From Bartonella melophagi K-2C (GTDB taxonomy: Bacteria > Pseudomonadota > Alphaproteobacteria > Rhizobiales > Rhizobiaceae): a stretch of 64,000 nt of DNA. Made by a program: the position numbers and the translations under genes. Positions 48,901-57,863 of the stretch are shown here, piece after piece. Positions within the stretch are counted from its first letter, which is position 1; each line of letters begins with the position of its first letter. The notes beneath the pieces are model-generated. The model was not told the DNA's origin, did not search any database, and saw nothing but the letters and a program-made list of their open reading frames with translations. Where the stretch lies: assembly GCF_000278255.1 (NCBI RefSeq), contig NZ_JH725083.1, forward strand, positions 186,001 through 250,000. The letters run 5' to 3'.

Positions 48901-50650
48901 TAAAGTCTTGTGAACGTTCCTTTATAATATTAACAATTGCATCATCAACATTTTGGATTTCTTCTCTCAAAAGTTTTTTGCTTTCGTCGATTGCAGAAAG
49001 AACATTATCACGACCGTTCGTAAATACATTGGCAATATCAGCAGTTCTTTCTTGAAGATTTGCATTAATTTGCAAGGTGTGAGCTTCCAAAAATCCACCA
49101 AGTTTTTCAACGTTATCTTTTAAGATTTGACTACGAGAAATAAAGGATTCAATGATAGAATCACCATGCTCTTTAAGAGATAAATCAGCATTTGCTAAAC
49201 GGTTTTCAAAAGCTTCAAGTGCTTGTGCAGTGATATTATCGAATGTAGAAGAGATTTTATAAGCCTGTTCGTCAAGCTGTATAATTTTTTCATCCAAATT
49301 CTGCAATGATTGATTATAGCGATCAACAATTACTGTATCGACAGTTTTAAATTTTTCATCAATACTGGAGAGAGTTTGATCTGTTGCAGCTTGTATGTTC
49401 TCCACAATTTTAGCGATATGCATTTCAGCTTTAACAGTTGTTTCATTAAAGGTTTTTTCTAATTGCTTTTCATTATTATCAAAGCGTTTTGAAAAATCAT
49501 CAAAGTTTTTTCCTAATTCATCGAAAAACTCTGTGTTTTTTTGCTGAATGTGTACCGTTGTTTCGTTAAATTTTTCAACAAGCTGTTTTGTTATACCATC
49601 TCCTGCATAGGAAAGTTTCGTAACAAGATCTTCACCCTGTTTTTCTAAAGTTAGAGAAAGAGTTTGCGTAAGTTTGTCAATATTGGTTGAAATTTTAGAT
49701 GCAACTAAATCAAATTCATCACTCAGCTGTTCTTGTGTTCCTTTAATTGTTGACTGTACACGGTTGGCATGATTCAAAATTGCCATGCGTTCATTATTTA
49801 ATTCTTCTATTAATTTGTGAATCCGCGATTCATTTTCTGCATAAGCCTGTTCAAGGTTATGAACTTCACTTTGTATAATAGCTTCAAGTTCAACAGCACG
49901 CCCAAGAGTACGCTCGATTCCTTCATTCATTGCAGCTACTTCTTTACAAATGGTCTCTCCTATAGCAATAGCTTGCTTTTCAGATATGTGCTGCGGTTCG
50001 TTAAGTTGTTGTGCTGCATGTGTTATAAGAACAGCAATATTGCGTAATTCAGTTGAACGTTTTGTCAGCTGAGCAAAACCCCAAGACATGAGAATAGGAA
50101 TCATAGTCCCTGCGGTTACAATAAACCCAGTAGGTGATGTAATAAAGGCAGTAATGTTTGCTAAAGAATTTAATCCAACAGGAGCTAATTTATAGGCAAT
50201 AAAAGCCCCCCCCGTTGCCCACAAAGCACTAAGTGCTGTTGTACTCCAATAAATCCGAGAGATAGAGTTTTGTTTTAATGACCCCAAATTTAAAGGCTCT
50301 ATTATATCGTCATTAGCGGGGAGGGGCTTTGTAGCTAATAACGTGTCACGCACAGTTCCACCGGAAAGCTCATCTATAGGTTTTTGTCCAAAAAGTTGTT
50401 CAGCAACAGATTCATCAATAACAACGTCATCATGAACATTAGAGGTAAGAGTAGAAGCACTGTTTTCAGAAAGAAGTTCTTCTTCTGCTATTACAATTTT
50501 TTGAGTCAAATCATCCACATGAATAGGGTTTGAAGGATCATTTAATGATATTGTTTCAATTATCGAATCATCAAGGTTAAAATCCATTACTTTGTCGAGG
50601 GCTTCTTCAAATTCGACTTCAAATGCGTGTAATTTGGTTCTACGTGCCAT
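45956..50650 (-). CDS. Giant membrane-anchored coiled-coil protein, GPR/RgsE-like polar growth factor
   Basis: 1564 residues. A charged acidic cytoplasmic N-terminus (1-130) precedes two transmembrane helices (about 133-155 and 172-194). A very long helical region (about 200-1370) then follows with apolipoprotein-like repeats, rich in Glu, Gln, Asn, Thr and regularly spaced hydrophobics. After a Pro/Ser-rich linker (about 1375-1450) comes a compact C-terminal domain (ELWSRYRRGQKNI, YISDINFKDSVNQYIADFEKLL, SDTGKVYTILAHASGRIQ). This architecture and tail match large rhizobial proteins such as Agrobacterium GPR and Sinorhizobium RgsE, which organise the growing pole. The homology rests on recall and architecture. 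It forms a single-gene unit with its own terminator. Confidence 0.75.
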   Translation of the reverse strand: MARRTKLHAFEVEFEEALDKVMDFNLDDSIIETISLNDPSNPIHVDDLTQKIVIAEEELLSENSASTLTSNVHDDVVIDESVAEQLFGQKPIDELSGGTVRDTLLATKPLPANDDIIEPLNLGSLKQNSISRIYWSTTALSALWATGGAFIAYKLAPVGLNSLANITAFITSPTGFIVTAGTMIPILMSWGFAQLTKRSTELRNIAVLITHAAQQLNEPQHISEKQAIAIGETICKEVAAMNEGIERTLGRAVELEAIIQSEVHNLEQAYAENESRIHKLIEELNNERMAILNHANRVQSTIKGTQEQLSDEFDLVASKISTNIDKLTQTLSLTLEKQGEDLVTKLSYAGDGITKQLVEKFNETTVHIQQKNTEFFDELGKNFDDFSKRFDNNEKQLEKTFNETTVKAEMHIAKIVENIQAATDQTLSSIDEKFKTVDTVIVDRYNQSLQNLDEKIIQLDEQAYKISSTFDNITAQALEAFENRLANADLSLKEHGDSIIESFISRSQILKDNVEKLGGFLEAHTLQINANLQERTADIANVFTNGRDNVLSAIDESKKLLREEIQNVDDAIVNIIKERSQDFKLQIADQRDIMENMLISEKDKIADTLRNQIDELTQNVSSIERTLTDNIQIIDQHAENYLSAIAHCTEKLQETITQSCQTTQDALEMQAKNIDIRAEALRDSLATNSFSLNEVLADQTRTIEQRMETIHHIITKSDIHIDTALKQQMNLVENVIDSNNKTITEAVQNHIKNLENHTEILKDTLSQSNETLFETFENRIESFDENLENRAGQIFECVTTLEETLSEKVGQICETIKEQTSVFEERSNTLKTSIALNNEHAQAVKQALETNVDNICGTLENSVNTVTGSLHDKLMEASDILTSTSEQMLSSLDNETNKAQEKLVNASQQAALIMANQAEKSETSILSAGNQFVSSVSDVTTKAENIIFESGNRIASNVEQTIHNTSEKILSVLEEQTAYTAESFTIAGNNVQTLFNEAIYSSTTAIEQLLNERSNVLYQSMQELKNNLGYRLSDVSNRLEEINNQTTSQVSGYVEHLTELTDYLNQTAQNTTESFGNLTQHISEQLALSSQDAEQRIYAQNEALMNTFAQTNSETIQTITTMKEDFINNISAILEQLNQSIYNIHENSNILISTVQNIDTQFNETTNNFFQNTNQAAEHLSTSGQSLNNNMEALQGFMQNTFDKISHIITNFSEHAQALSDTIHMLEQSENTLSVTLEEKQDALSTLSNTLISKSNEINQLIKHYEDALSLALKRTDENTRNSKQLLEQTLNQLTNEVSVRFSGAVEDIRKSADEIRLELLKVNNDINENIQKLPAQTKETIQTVRYTLNEQITALKDLANVVQNDDKNNKKKQFMSAAPTPLTSNRTNSTSAETTKKIVPPKPIWSQEQSKPNQNRWVSDLLAGASCEKTQPESTNNSPISSSVQTKSHPANGSLNSLATSILKAINHNAIVELWSRYRRGQKNIITEQLYTSNGKMIFEIIKQKYISDINFKDSVNQYIADFEKLLRDVSCNSGNTHAARQYLISDTGKVYTILAHASGRIQ

Positions 50651-51804
50651 ACTTGCCTCATACTTTTACAGATGGAAAAGAAATACGCCCCTTTCCAGTT
50701 ACTTCTAATATATTAACTGTTAATTATTTAGAAAGGAATATGTATGAGGTAAAAGTTTTACAACTTATTAAGATAGGGTTAACACGGATTTTGTTGCTTA
50801 TTCAAAAATTCTGGAAAATTTATAAAAAACAATACAGTACAAAATTATGTCTGAGATAAAATTTGTTGATTGTTCATTCTAATAACCAATATTATAAGCT
50901 TAATATGTTTGATGAAATAGTTGAATAAGCATTTCAATTACATATGATGCTTTGAAGGTTTTTGCAAAATATACTAGTTCTTGTAGGCGCATAACCACTC
51001 ATGTTTAAATTGAGGCAAAATAATCATGCTATAACAAAATTTAAACAAAATAATTAATTATATAACAAATAATTGAATATGTGTTTTTTTTAGCACCATG
51101 CTAAAGTTATTTCATGAATGAGCAGGTAATGAGCTGCGCTGAACGATAAAATATATACTTTATAATAGAAACAAATAAACAGCCTATAATAGTGATAAAT
51201 TAGTTGAATATATTAAGAAACAGATGAAAAATTAATGGGATAAATACTAGACCAAAACATTACATTTTTTAGCTATTTTATCCATTCCAATATAGCATGT
51301 GCAATAATCTATGTTGAGTTTGTCATGTTATTAAAGGCATTTTTCCACGTCATTATAAATTTTGTTACTAGAGTTGCAAAATTTGCTAATAGTAACAAGA
51401 TTTGATGATCTAATTCTCTACAAGAAGGCACCTCTTTGTTATGCCTTTAAATTATAGTATATTGGCTGATATTTGGTATTTTGTATTGAATGGGCACTAA
51501 AGCCTAGTCAGTAGATATATGACGAATACCATTATGTAGAAAATATTATATATGTTGATGCCTTTTGTACAAAAAAAATTGTTTTTAGATATAGTAATCA
51601 GTAAAAAACGGAAGTTTAAAAGTTTTTATATTTGATTTCTGATCTTATTAAGAGTGCTGTTCATTACTTACACGTAATAGATTATTTTTCCAATATTAAA
51701 CGGAATTTTTCCGGATTTTTAATGCTGATACATTGACAATTTGTTATTTTTTAGTCGATATGAAACAGTGGGTATTTTTACGATTCGCAGCAAAGGTGTA
51801 AAAT
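50651..51804. other. Gene-free AT-rich spacer of about 1.15 kb
   Basis: Divergent region between the giant coiled-coil gene and hfq. All frames are broken, with no tRNA or repeat unit recognised. It must contain both promoters, and may be a remnant of a lost gene, since many rhizobia carry trkA before hfq, but I cannot trace one. Confidence 0.45.
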
Positions 51805-52044
51805 ATGGTAGAACGATCACAACACCTGCAAGATGTATTTTTAAATACAGTTCGTAAGCAAAAAATTTCTCTTACAATTTTTCTTGTGAATGGTGTTAAG
51901 TTGACAGGTGTTGTAACATCATTTGATAATTTTTGTGTTCTTTTGCGCCGAGATGGACATGCGCAATTGGTTTACAAACACGCTATTTCGACGATTATGC
52001 CGGGCCAATCTGTACAAATGTTTGAAGGTGAGGGGTCTGAATAG
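51805..52044 (+). CDS. hfq: RNA chaperone Hfq
   Basis: Hexameric Sm-like protein that pairs small RNAs with mRNAs. 79 residues, the compact alphaproteobacterial form. The proximal-face residues are in [30 protein letters not shown], the Sm2 signature is [10 protein letters not shown]. The short C-terminus ([11 protein letters not shown]) lacks the long tail of E. coli Hfq. The ATG at 51805 follows AAAGGTGTAAAAT. hflX starts 57 bases later, the usual pair. Confidence 0.96.
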   Translation: MVERSQHLQDVFLNTVRKQKISLTIFLVNGVKLTGVVTSFDNFCVLLRRDGHAQLVYKHAISTIMPGQSVQMFEGEGSE

Positions 52045-52100
52045 ATAGGGCTGTTATCTTTAGATTTTTTGCTCTTTTTTTTATATTACCTTGAATTGTT

Positions 52101-53441
52101 ATGATGGATACAAATAAAAGATCTGGGAAATTGATTTCACAGGTTGCAGAGCAGGTACGCGCTGTTATTTTTTTACCGTTTTTTCCCGTAAACAAGAATG
52201 AAATAGTTTTAAGTGAGCGTTCAATAGATTCTCGGATAAAAGAAGCATTAGGATTAGCACACGCTATTGAGTTAGATATTATCCATTATGAAACCGTTAA
52301 TATTAGTACACCACACCCTTCGACTTTGTTTGGGGTAGGCAAAGTGGGTGCATTTGCTGATTATATAAGTGAGAATCATATTGCACTTGCAGTTGTGGAT
52401 CATGTTCTCACACCAGTGCAGCAACGTAATTTGGAAAAATTATGGAGTTGTAAGGTTATTGATAGAACGGGTTTGATTCTTGAAATTTTTGGTCGTCGTG
52501 CACGAACAAAAGAGGGAAAATTGCAAGTCGAATTGGCACATTTATCTTATCAAAAAAGCAGACTTGTCCGAAGTTGGACACACTTGGAAAGACAACGCGG
52601 TGGTAGTGGTTTTTTGGGAGGACCTGGTGAAACTCAAATTGAATCGGATAGACGCCTTCTACAAGATAAAATCACTCGTATTCGTCGTGAATTAAAAAAT
52701 GTTGTTAAAACACGTGCTCTTCATCGAGCTAAAAGAAAAAAGACGTCTCATCCTGTTGTTGCTTTAGTAGGATATACTAATGCGGGAAAATCAACACTTT
52801 TTAATCGCTTAAGTGATGCAGGTGTATTAACAAAGGATATGTTGTTTGCAACGCTTGATCCGACTTTACGCAAAGTTATTCTCCCTCATGGGCAAACTAT
52901 TTTTTTATCTGATACTGTAGGTTTTATCTCTAATTTACCAACGCATTTGATTGCGGCTTTTAAGGCAACTCTCGAGGAAGTAATTGAAGCTGATTTAATT
53001 ATCCACGTAAAAGATATATCAGATCCTGATCATCGTGCTCAGGCTCAAGATGTATTAGAAATACTTTCAAGTTTAGGTGTTAATATTGGTAATACAGATC
53101 ACATCGTGGAAGTTTGGAATAAAGCTGATATGTTGGATGAGCATACATTGAATGTTTTGCAAACAAGTGCAAGAACATTGTTAAATCCTGCATTAATGAT
53201 ATCAGCACGCACTGGGGAGGAATTAAATCAATTGTTAATAATAATTGAAAGGCGGCTTTCTGGAGAAATGCAAAGCGTTAAATTGGTTTTAAGGCCTGAT
53301 GAGATGCGGCTTATTGATTGGTTTTATAAAAATTCTGGTAAGATAGAACAGGAAAGTCATGATGATGGTTCTGTTACTATTCGAGCACTCCTTACTTATG
53401 AAGCAAAGAAACGGTTAGATCATATTAAAAAATATATATAA
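52101..53441 (+). CDS. hflX: Ribosome-associated GTPase HflX
   Basis: GTPase that binds the 50S subunit and splits stalled ribosomes. 446 residues. The N-terminal domain (about 1-190) has LFGVGKVGAFADYI, the glycine-rich linker SGFLGGPGETQIESDRR is the HflX signature, and the G domain has GYTNAGKSTLFNRL (G1), DTVGFISNLP (G3) and NKADMLD (G4). The start is ATG 52101 or 52104 (tandem ATG) with no strong ribosome site. Second gene of an hfq-hflX unit. Confidence 0.95.
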   Translation: MMDTNKRSGKLISQVAEQVRAVIFLPFFPVNKNEIVLSERSIDSRIKEALGLAHAIELDIIHYETVNISTPHPSTLFGVGKVGAFADYISENHIALAVVDHVLTPVQQRNLEKLWSCKVIDRTGLILEIFGRRARTKEGKLQVELAHLSYQKSRLVRSWTHLERQRGGSGFLGGPGETQIESDRRLLQDKITRIRRELKNVVKTRALHRAKRKKTSHPVVALVGYTNAGKSTLFNRLSDAGVLTKDMLFATLDPTLRKVILPHGQTIFLSDTVGFISNLPTHLIAAFKATLEEVIEADLIIHVKDISDPDHRAQAQDVLEILSSLGVNIGNTDHIVEVWNKADMLDEHTLNVLQTSARTLLNPALMISARTGEELNQLLIIIERRLSGEMQSVKLVLRPDEMRLIDWFYKNSGKIEQESHDDGSVTIRALLTYEAKKRLDHIKKYI

Positions 53442-53600
53442 ACACTTCTTTTAAGCTATGACCTCAGCAAAACTTTTTTATCTTTACGTTTTTCTAATCC
53501 AAAAATAACATAGCTTTAAATAATATAGCTTTGAGTTAAGAGGATAGTTACTCCTTTCTCTTAAATAGAAAACGTGAAATATTTTGTTGGTTGAAATAAG

Positions 53601-55364
53601 ATGAATTTTGAGCGTGATAAGAGATTGTTAATGCGCATAATACCGCAAAACGCTTTAATTGTTTTTTTCTCGGCAATATTATGCGCATTTTTGATTTGGT
53701 TATATTATTTTGTTCAGCCACGGTCCTACCAAGCGACCTTAACATTTACGTTATCTGATTCTGTTGGAATCCCATTACCAAGTGATGAACAAGATAGTAT
53801 TATTGCATTACTATTTGCCCAACCTATTTTTTTTAATAATTCAAATGCACAAAGATTTTTTCCTTATGATGTACATAAGAAAAAACTTCATGAAAATATT
53901 CGGTTTTCTCGTGATGATGATCTGATCAAGCTTGCTTTTGAGGCAAAAACTGCTGAAGATGCCCAAAAAGGGTTAGAAAGTTGGTTTTCTGCTTTTTCAG
54001 ACACAGTCATTAAACGAAATCAAAAATTATTGTCGATAGGAAAAAAAGCTGATCAACAATATGATAATACTGCAATATTAAATATACTACAGACATTTCG
54101 CTCATCTACTAATTCTTCCATTCATCATGAAGCAAAACAGGCTGAACTTAATAATCTTTATGCAAAATTAACAGATGCAACTTTAAGGCGTATTCATTTA
54201 ACAATTTTAAATTCGACCATTAAAATGATGCGTAAAAATGGTCAGTCTTTATTGTCTTTGTCATTTATTGCAAATAATCCAGCTATTGTTGCATTAGAAG
54301 CTAAAATTAATCTTTTGGAAACACAGAAAGCTCATATGGCTGCCCAATTAGGTTGGGAACATCCTCAAATCAAAGCGATGATTGCGGAATCAAAAGCACT
54401 TTCTACCCAGTTAGAAGATAAAATTTTGCAGATTACTAATCAAATTCATTCAGATGAGACTGTCGCAAAAAATTTTGAAATACAGCTAAGAGAAAAAATT
54501 AGAATTTTTGTAAAAGATCAATCTCAGTCTTTCAATCAAATGTTAAATGAACTGGAAAGTAAAGTAAAAGTAGTGATAGATGAGCAAAATAAAGAGATGA
54601 ACCTTCATACTCCTTTATTACAAAATGCAAAGATTCATATAATTGTTCCAATAGCAGTGGCTCCTGTTTCTTTTATGGTTCTTTATGGTAAAAATGTTCT
54701 TGTGAGTATATTAGCAAGTTTAATAGCTTTTTTAGTGGGGTTATTATTATTTCAAAGATATTCTGGAACAAAAAAAACTCAATCGGAAGAAGATTTAGAA
54801 AGCAGCAGAAATGCTTTATTGCCTAAAGTGATAGAAAATTCTGAAACTTTTATGACAATAGAGGGATTATCGGTTTTTTTAAAATTACGTTCTTCGATGG
54901 TTGTTTCAATAATTGGGGCACAGGCTGCTCGGATGGCGGCAAAATTATCTCTTTATCTTGTAAAAGAGAAAAAAACAGTTTTGCTGGTAGATGTTTCTGG
55001 TCAACAAATAGAAAAAATAATTGGTCCACATCGAGGATTGAGTGATGTATTAACTGGTGATGCGCAGTTACAAGATGTTATTTATCGCGATTACGATACG
55101 GGAGTTGATATTCTTCCACAAGGGTTGGTGAGTGCTGTTCGTGCTCAGGATTTTTCAAATGATATTCCTCGTCTATTAGAAGAATTTAAAAAAAATTATG
55201 ATTTAATCATTTTAGAAATAACTAGCGAACCCAAATACGGGTCTGAGCAAATTGCGCAATCGACAGATTATTATATTTGTAATGCTACTCTTGATAAGTA
55301 TAACTGGATAGTGCAGATGATATCCAGATTTCCAAAAACTGTTTGTCGTGTTAATTCGTATTGA
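53601..55364 (+). CDS. ExoP/Wzz-like polysaccharide co-polymerase with degenerate kinase domain
   Basis: 587 residues. Wzz topology: transmembrane helix about 17-37, periplasmic region rich in helices (about 38-345), second transmembrane region about 350-385. Then comes a cytoplasmic domain like bacterial tyrosine kinases of the ExoP/Wzc type. In that domain the Walker A lysine motif (GEGKST) is absent: the segment near residues 433-446 reads MVVSIIGAQAARMA. Walker A' survives as VLLVDVSG (about 460-467). No tyrosine cluster closes the protein. It probably can no longer phosphorylate, and might act only as a structural chain-length factor. No polysaccharide genes are nearby. Confidence 0.75.
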   Translation: MNFERDKRLLMRIIPQNALIVFFSAILCAFLIWLYYFVQPRSYQATLTFTLSDSVGIPLPSDEQDSIIALLFAQPIFFNNSNAQRFFPYDVHKKKLHENIRFSRDDDLIKLAFEAKTAEDAQKGLESWFSAFSDTVIKRNQKLLSIGKKADQQYDNTAILNILQTFRSSTNSSIHHEAKQAELNNLYAKLTDATLRRIHLTILNSTIKMMRKNGQSLLSLSFIANNPAIVALEAKINLLETQKAHMAAQLGWEHPQIKAMIAESKALSTQLEDKILQITNQIHSDETVAKNFEIQLREKIRIFVKDQSQSFNQMLNELESKVKVVIDEQNKEMNLHTPLLQNAKIHIIVPIAVAPVSFMVLYGKNVLVSILASLIAFLVGLLLFQRYSGTKKTQSEEDLESSRNALLPKVIENSETFMTIEGLSVFLKLRSSMVVSIIGAQAARMAAKLSLYLVKEKKTVLLVDVSGQQIEKIIGPHRGLSDVLTGDAQLQDVIYRDYDTGVDILPQGLVSAVRAQDFSNDIPRLLEEFKKNYDLIILEITSEPKYGSEQIAQSTDYYICNATLDKYNWIVQMISRFPKTVCRVNSY

Positions 55365-55513
55365 ACATTGGCAAAATAGGCATGGTAATCACATATTATA
55401 GCATAAGAACTTTCTTTTTGCATAGCATTACTAAATCTTATAAAAACAATTTAGATTTAATTTTTAGATTTAAGAAATATTTGCAGTTGAAGACAAACTA
55501 AAGGAAACTCAAA

Positions 55514-56590
55514 ATGGCAATAGAGAAATTGAATGATATAGCTTTGACATCACTGCAAAAACAAAATCGAAAACAGATTCAAGTGTGGCTTTATGCCATT
55601 TTATTGCTTTGTTTGGCAATTGTTTTAGTGGGAGGAGCTACCCGTTTGACGGGATCAGGATTATCTATAACTGAATGGAAACCAATTCATGGTGTAATTC
55701 CACCAATTGGTATAGATCAGTGGCAGGAAGAATTTTTGAAATATCAACAAATAGCGCAATATAAGTTGCTTAATCGCGATATGACATTAAGTGCATTTAA
55801 GATTATTTTCTGGTGGGAGTGGGGGCATCGTGTTCTTGGTCGTCTTGTTGGTCTTGTAGCTTTATTGGGCTTGATTTGGTTTTGGATTACCAAACGTATT
55901 GAAAGAGGTATTTTGTGCCAACTTATTGTTGTGCCAATTCTTATCGCTATTCAAGGTGTTATTGGTTGGTGGATGGTAGCATCAGGGCTTGGCCAAAGTG
56001 ATTTGACAAGTGTCAGTCAATATCGTTTGGCAATTCATCTCATGGCAGCATGTTTTGTTATTATTTTTGTCACTTATTTATCTCGAGGTCTTACAGAATG
56101 TACAGAGAAACCAGCAACGCAGGCAGTTCAATGTTTTGCAGGTTGGCTTGTTTTTCTTGTTTTAATTGAGATTTATTTTGGTGCTTTGGTTGCAGGTCTT
56201 CATGCAGGTAAAGTCTATAATACATGGCCATTGATGGATGGTCAGATTATTCCTGACGGTTTACTGAATTATGATCCAATTTGGATTAATTTATTTGAAA
56301 ATCCTTTGACAGTTCAATTTGTTCACCGTTGTTTTGCTTATTTTTTATTTATTATAGCACTTGTTCACGCTTTCTATGTACGAAAAAACATTCCACATTC
56401 AGCTCATGCTCGCCGTGCGTTTTTTTTATGCATTGCCATAGTTGTTCAAGCGCTTTTTGGCATTATTACATTATTAAATGAAGTCCCCTTAGGTTGGGGA
56501 GTACTTCATCAAGGTGTTGCGTTAGTTATATTGTATTTTTCAGTTTTACATTGGCGGGCAACAAAGGGAGCATATCGCGTTATTGAATAA
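55514..56590 (+). CDS. ctaA: Heme A synthase (CtaA/Cox15)
   Basis: Converts heme O to heme A for the aa3 cytochrome oxidase. 358 residues with about eight transmembrane helices. Conserved histidines and motifs: GGATRLTGSGLSITEWKP, WWEWGHRVLGR, HLMAA, VHRCFAYFLF and LHQGVALVIL. Bartonella-type alphaproteobacterial class 2 CtaA without the Bacillus cysteine pair. ATG 55514 follows AAAGGAAACTC. It faces argC tail to tail. Confidence 0.95.
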   Translation: MAIEKLNDIALTSLQKQNRKQIQVWLYAILLLCLAIVLVGGATRLTGSGLSITEWKPIHGVIPPIGIDQWQEEFLKYQQIAQYKLLNRDMTLSAFKIIFWWEWGHRVLGRLVGLVALLGLIWFWITKRIERGILCQLIVVPILIAIQGVIGWWMVASGLGQSDLTSVSQYRLAIHLMAACFVIIFVTYLSRGLTECTEKPATQAVQCFAGWLVFLVLIEIYFGALVAGLHAGKVYNTWPLMDGQIIPDGLLNYDPIWINLFENPLTVQFVHRCFAYFLFIIALVHAFYVRKNIPHSAHARRAFFLCIAIVVQALFGIITLLNEVPLGWGVLHQGVALVILYFSVLHWRATKGAYRVIE

Positions 56591-56610
56591 AGATCAGCAA
56601 GCGGAAAAAG

Positions 56611-57546
56611 TCAGTTATTTGCAAGCATTAAATCAAGATTTTGAATAGCAGCCGCGGATGCACCTTTTCCAAGGTTATCTAATATGGCACATAGATTGAA
56701 AATACCTTCACTATCGTTGCCAAAAACAAAAAGTTTCATACCGTCTTTATGCGCTAAACATTCTGGATTTAATTTGGTAAGTGTTTCAGTCTCTTCTTGT
56801 GATGCGACTGATATGGTATCTTGACCATTATAATGGGCATTAAGAATTTCACGCAAATTGGAACAATTAACTGATTTTGCGAGTAGATGACGATGGAGTG
56901 GGAGATTTACAATCATTCCTTGGGGAAAACAGCCAACACTTGGTATAAAAATAGGTGTTTGGCTGATCTGCCCATGAAATTTGATCTCTGGTACATGTTT
57001 ATGTTTGAGATTAAGACCATAAGTAAAGTAATTTTCTCGAAGAGTATCTTCTCGAGAGTGATTTTCCATCTGTGCAATTAATTGTTTACCTCCACCCGTG
57101 TAACCAGATATAGCGTTAATTGATACTGGGTAATGAGCGTCTAGTAAACCTACTTCACGTAATGGTCGAATTAAACCAATTGCACCGGTTGGATAACATC
57201 CGGGGTTTGAAACGTAACGTGCTTCTTGGATGCGCTTTTTTTGTCCTGTTGTCATTTCAGGAAAACCGTAGACCCAGTCTGGTGCAATACGGTGTGCTGT
57301 TGAACTATCAATAATTCTAATTTTTTTATTGTTTTTGAGCAGTTCTACTGTTTGGCGTGCAGCATCATCTGGAAGACATAAAATAGCAATATCTGTTTGG
57401 TTAAGATACTCTTGGCGCACATCAATTTTATGCCGATCTGCATAAGGAATAGAGAGCAATTCTAAATCATAGCGCTCTGCTAATCGCTTTTGTATTTGCA
57501 ATCCAGTTGTTCCATGCTCACCATCAATAAAGATTTTTGTTACCAT
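56611..57546 (-). CDS. argC: N-acetyl-gamma-glutamyl-phosphate reductase (ArgC, type 2)
   Basis: Third enzyme of arginine biosynthesis, reducing N-acetylglutamyl phosphate with NADPH. 311 residues, the short type 2 form. The Rossmann motif is IDGEHGTTGLQIQKRL, the catalytic Cys is in SNPGCYPTGAIGLIRPL, and a conserved His lies in LKHKHVPEI. The frame is intact. No other arg gene lies in the window, and the usual rhizobial neighbours rplM-rpsI are absent, so it is an orphan here. Whether the pathway is complete cannot be judged. Confidence 0.93.
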   Translation of the reverse strand: MVTKIFIDGEHGTTGLQIQKRLAERYDLELLSIPYADRHKIDVRQEYLNQTDIAILCLPDDAARQTVELLKNNKKIRIIDSSTAHRIAPDWVYGFPEMTTGQKKRIQEARYVSNPGCYPTGAIGLIRPLREVGLLDAHYPVSINAISGYTGGGKQLIAQMENHSREDTLRENYFTYGLNLKHKHVPEIKFHGQISQTPIFIPSVGCFPQGMIVNLPLHRHLLAKSVNCSNLREILNAHYNGQDTISVASQEETETLTKLNPECLAHKDGMKLFVFGNDSEGIFNLCAILDNLGKGASAAAIQNLDLMLANN

Positions 57547-57863
57547 TATATTTTACCTTGAACTGATGTTTTCTATCATATTAAGCTTGTAATATCGTAT
57601 TCAGCCTAAATAATTGAGTATTTTGAGACTATAGTCTGTCTTGCTTGCACGGAAGATGTTGTAATAAAGAGAATTTTTAAAAAGCCCAACACTTATTTTG
57701 CATCATTTATTTTTGTGTGACTAGAATTTTATTGCTTAAATGGCAAAAGAATAAGATAGATATTATAATGTTTACAGTTTTTGAATTAAAATGGTTCAAA
57801 ATATTTGGTCTGTGATACGTACTATGTTACTTTTTATTTTGTTTTAACGTTAGGGCATGCTTT
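57547..57863. other. Divergent promoter region argC/glyA
   Basis: About 317 AT-rich bases with no coding frame. Promoters for argC (leftward) and the glyA-rib-nusB operon (rightward) must lie here. No riboswitch fold recognised. Confidence 0.45.
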
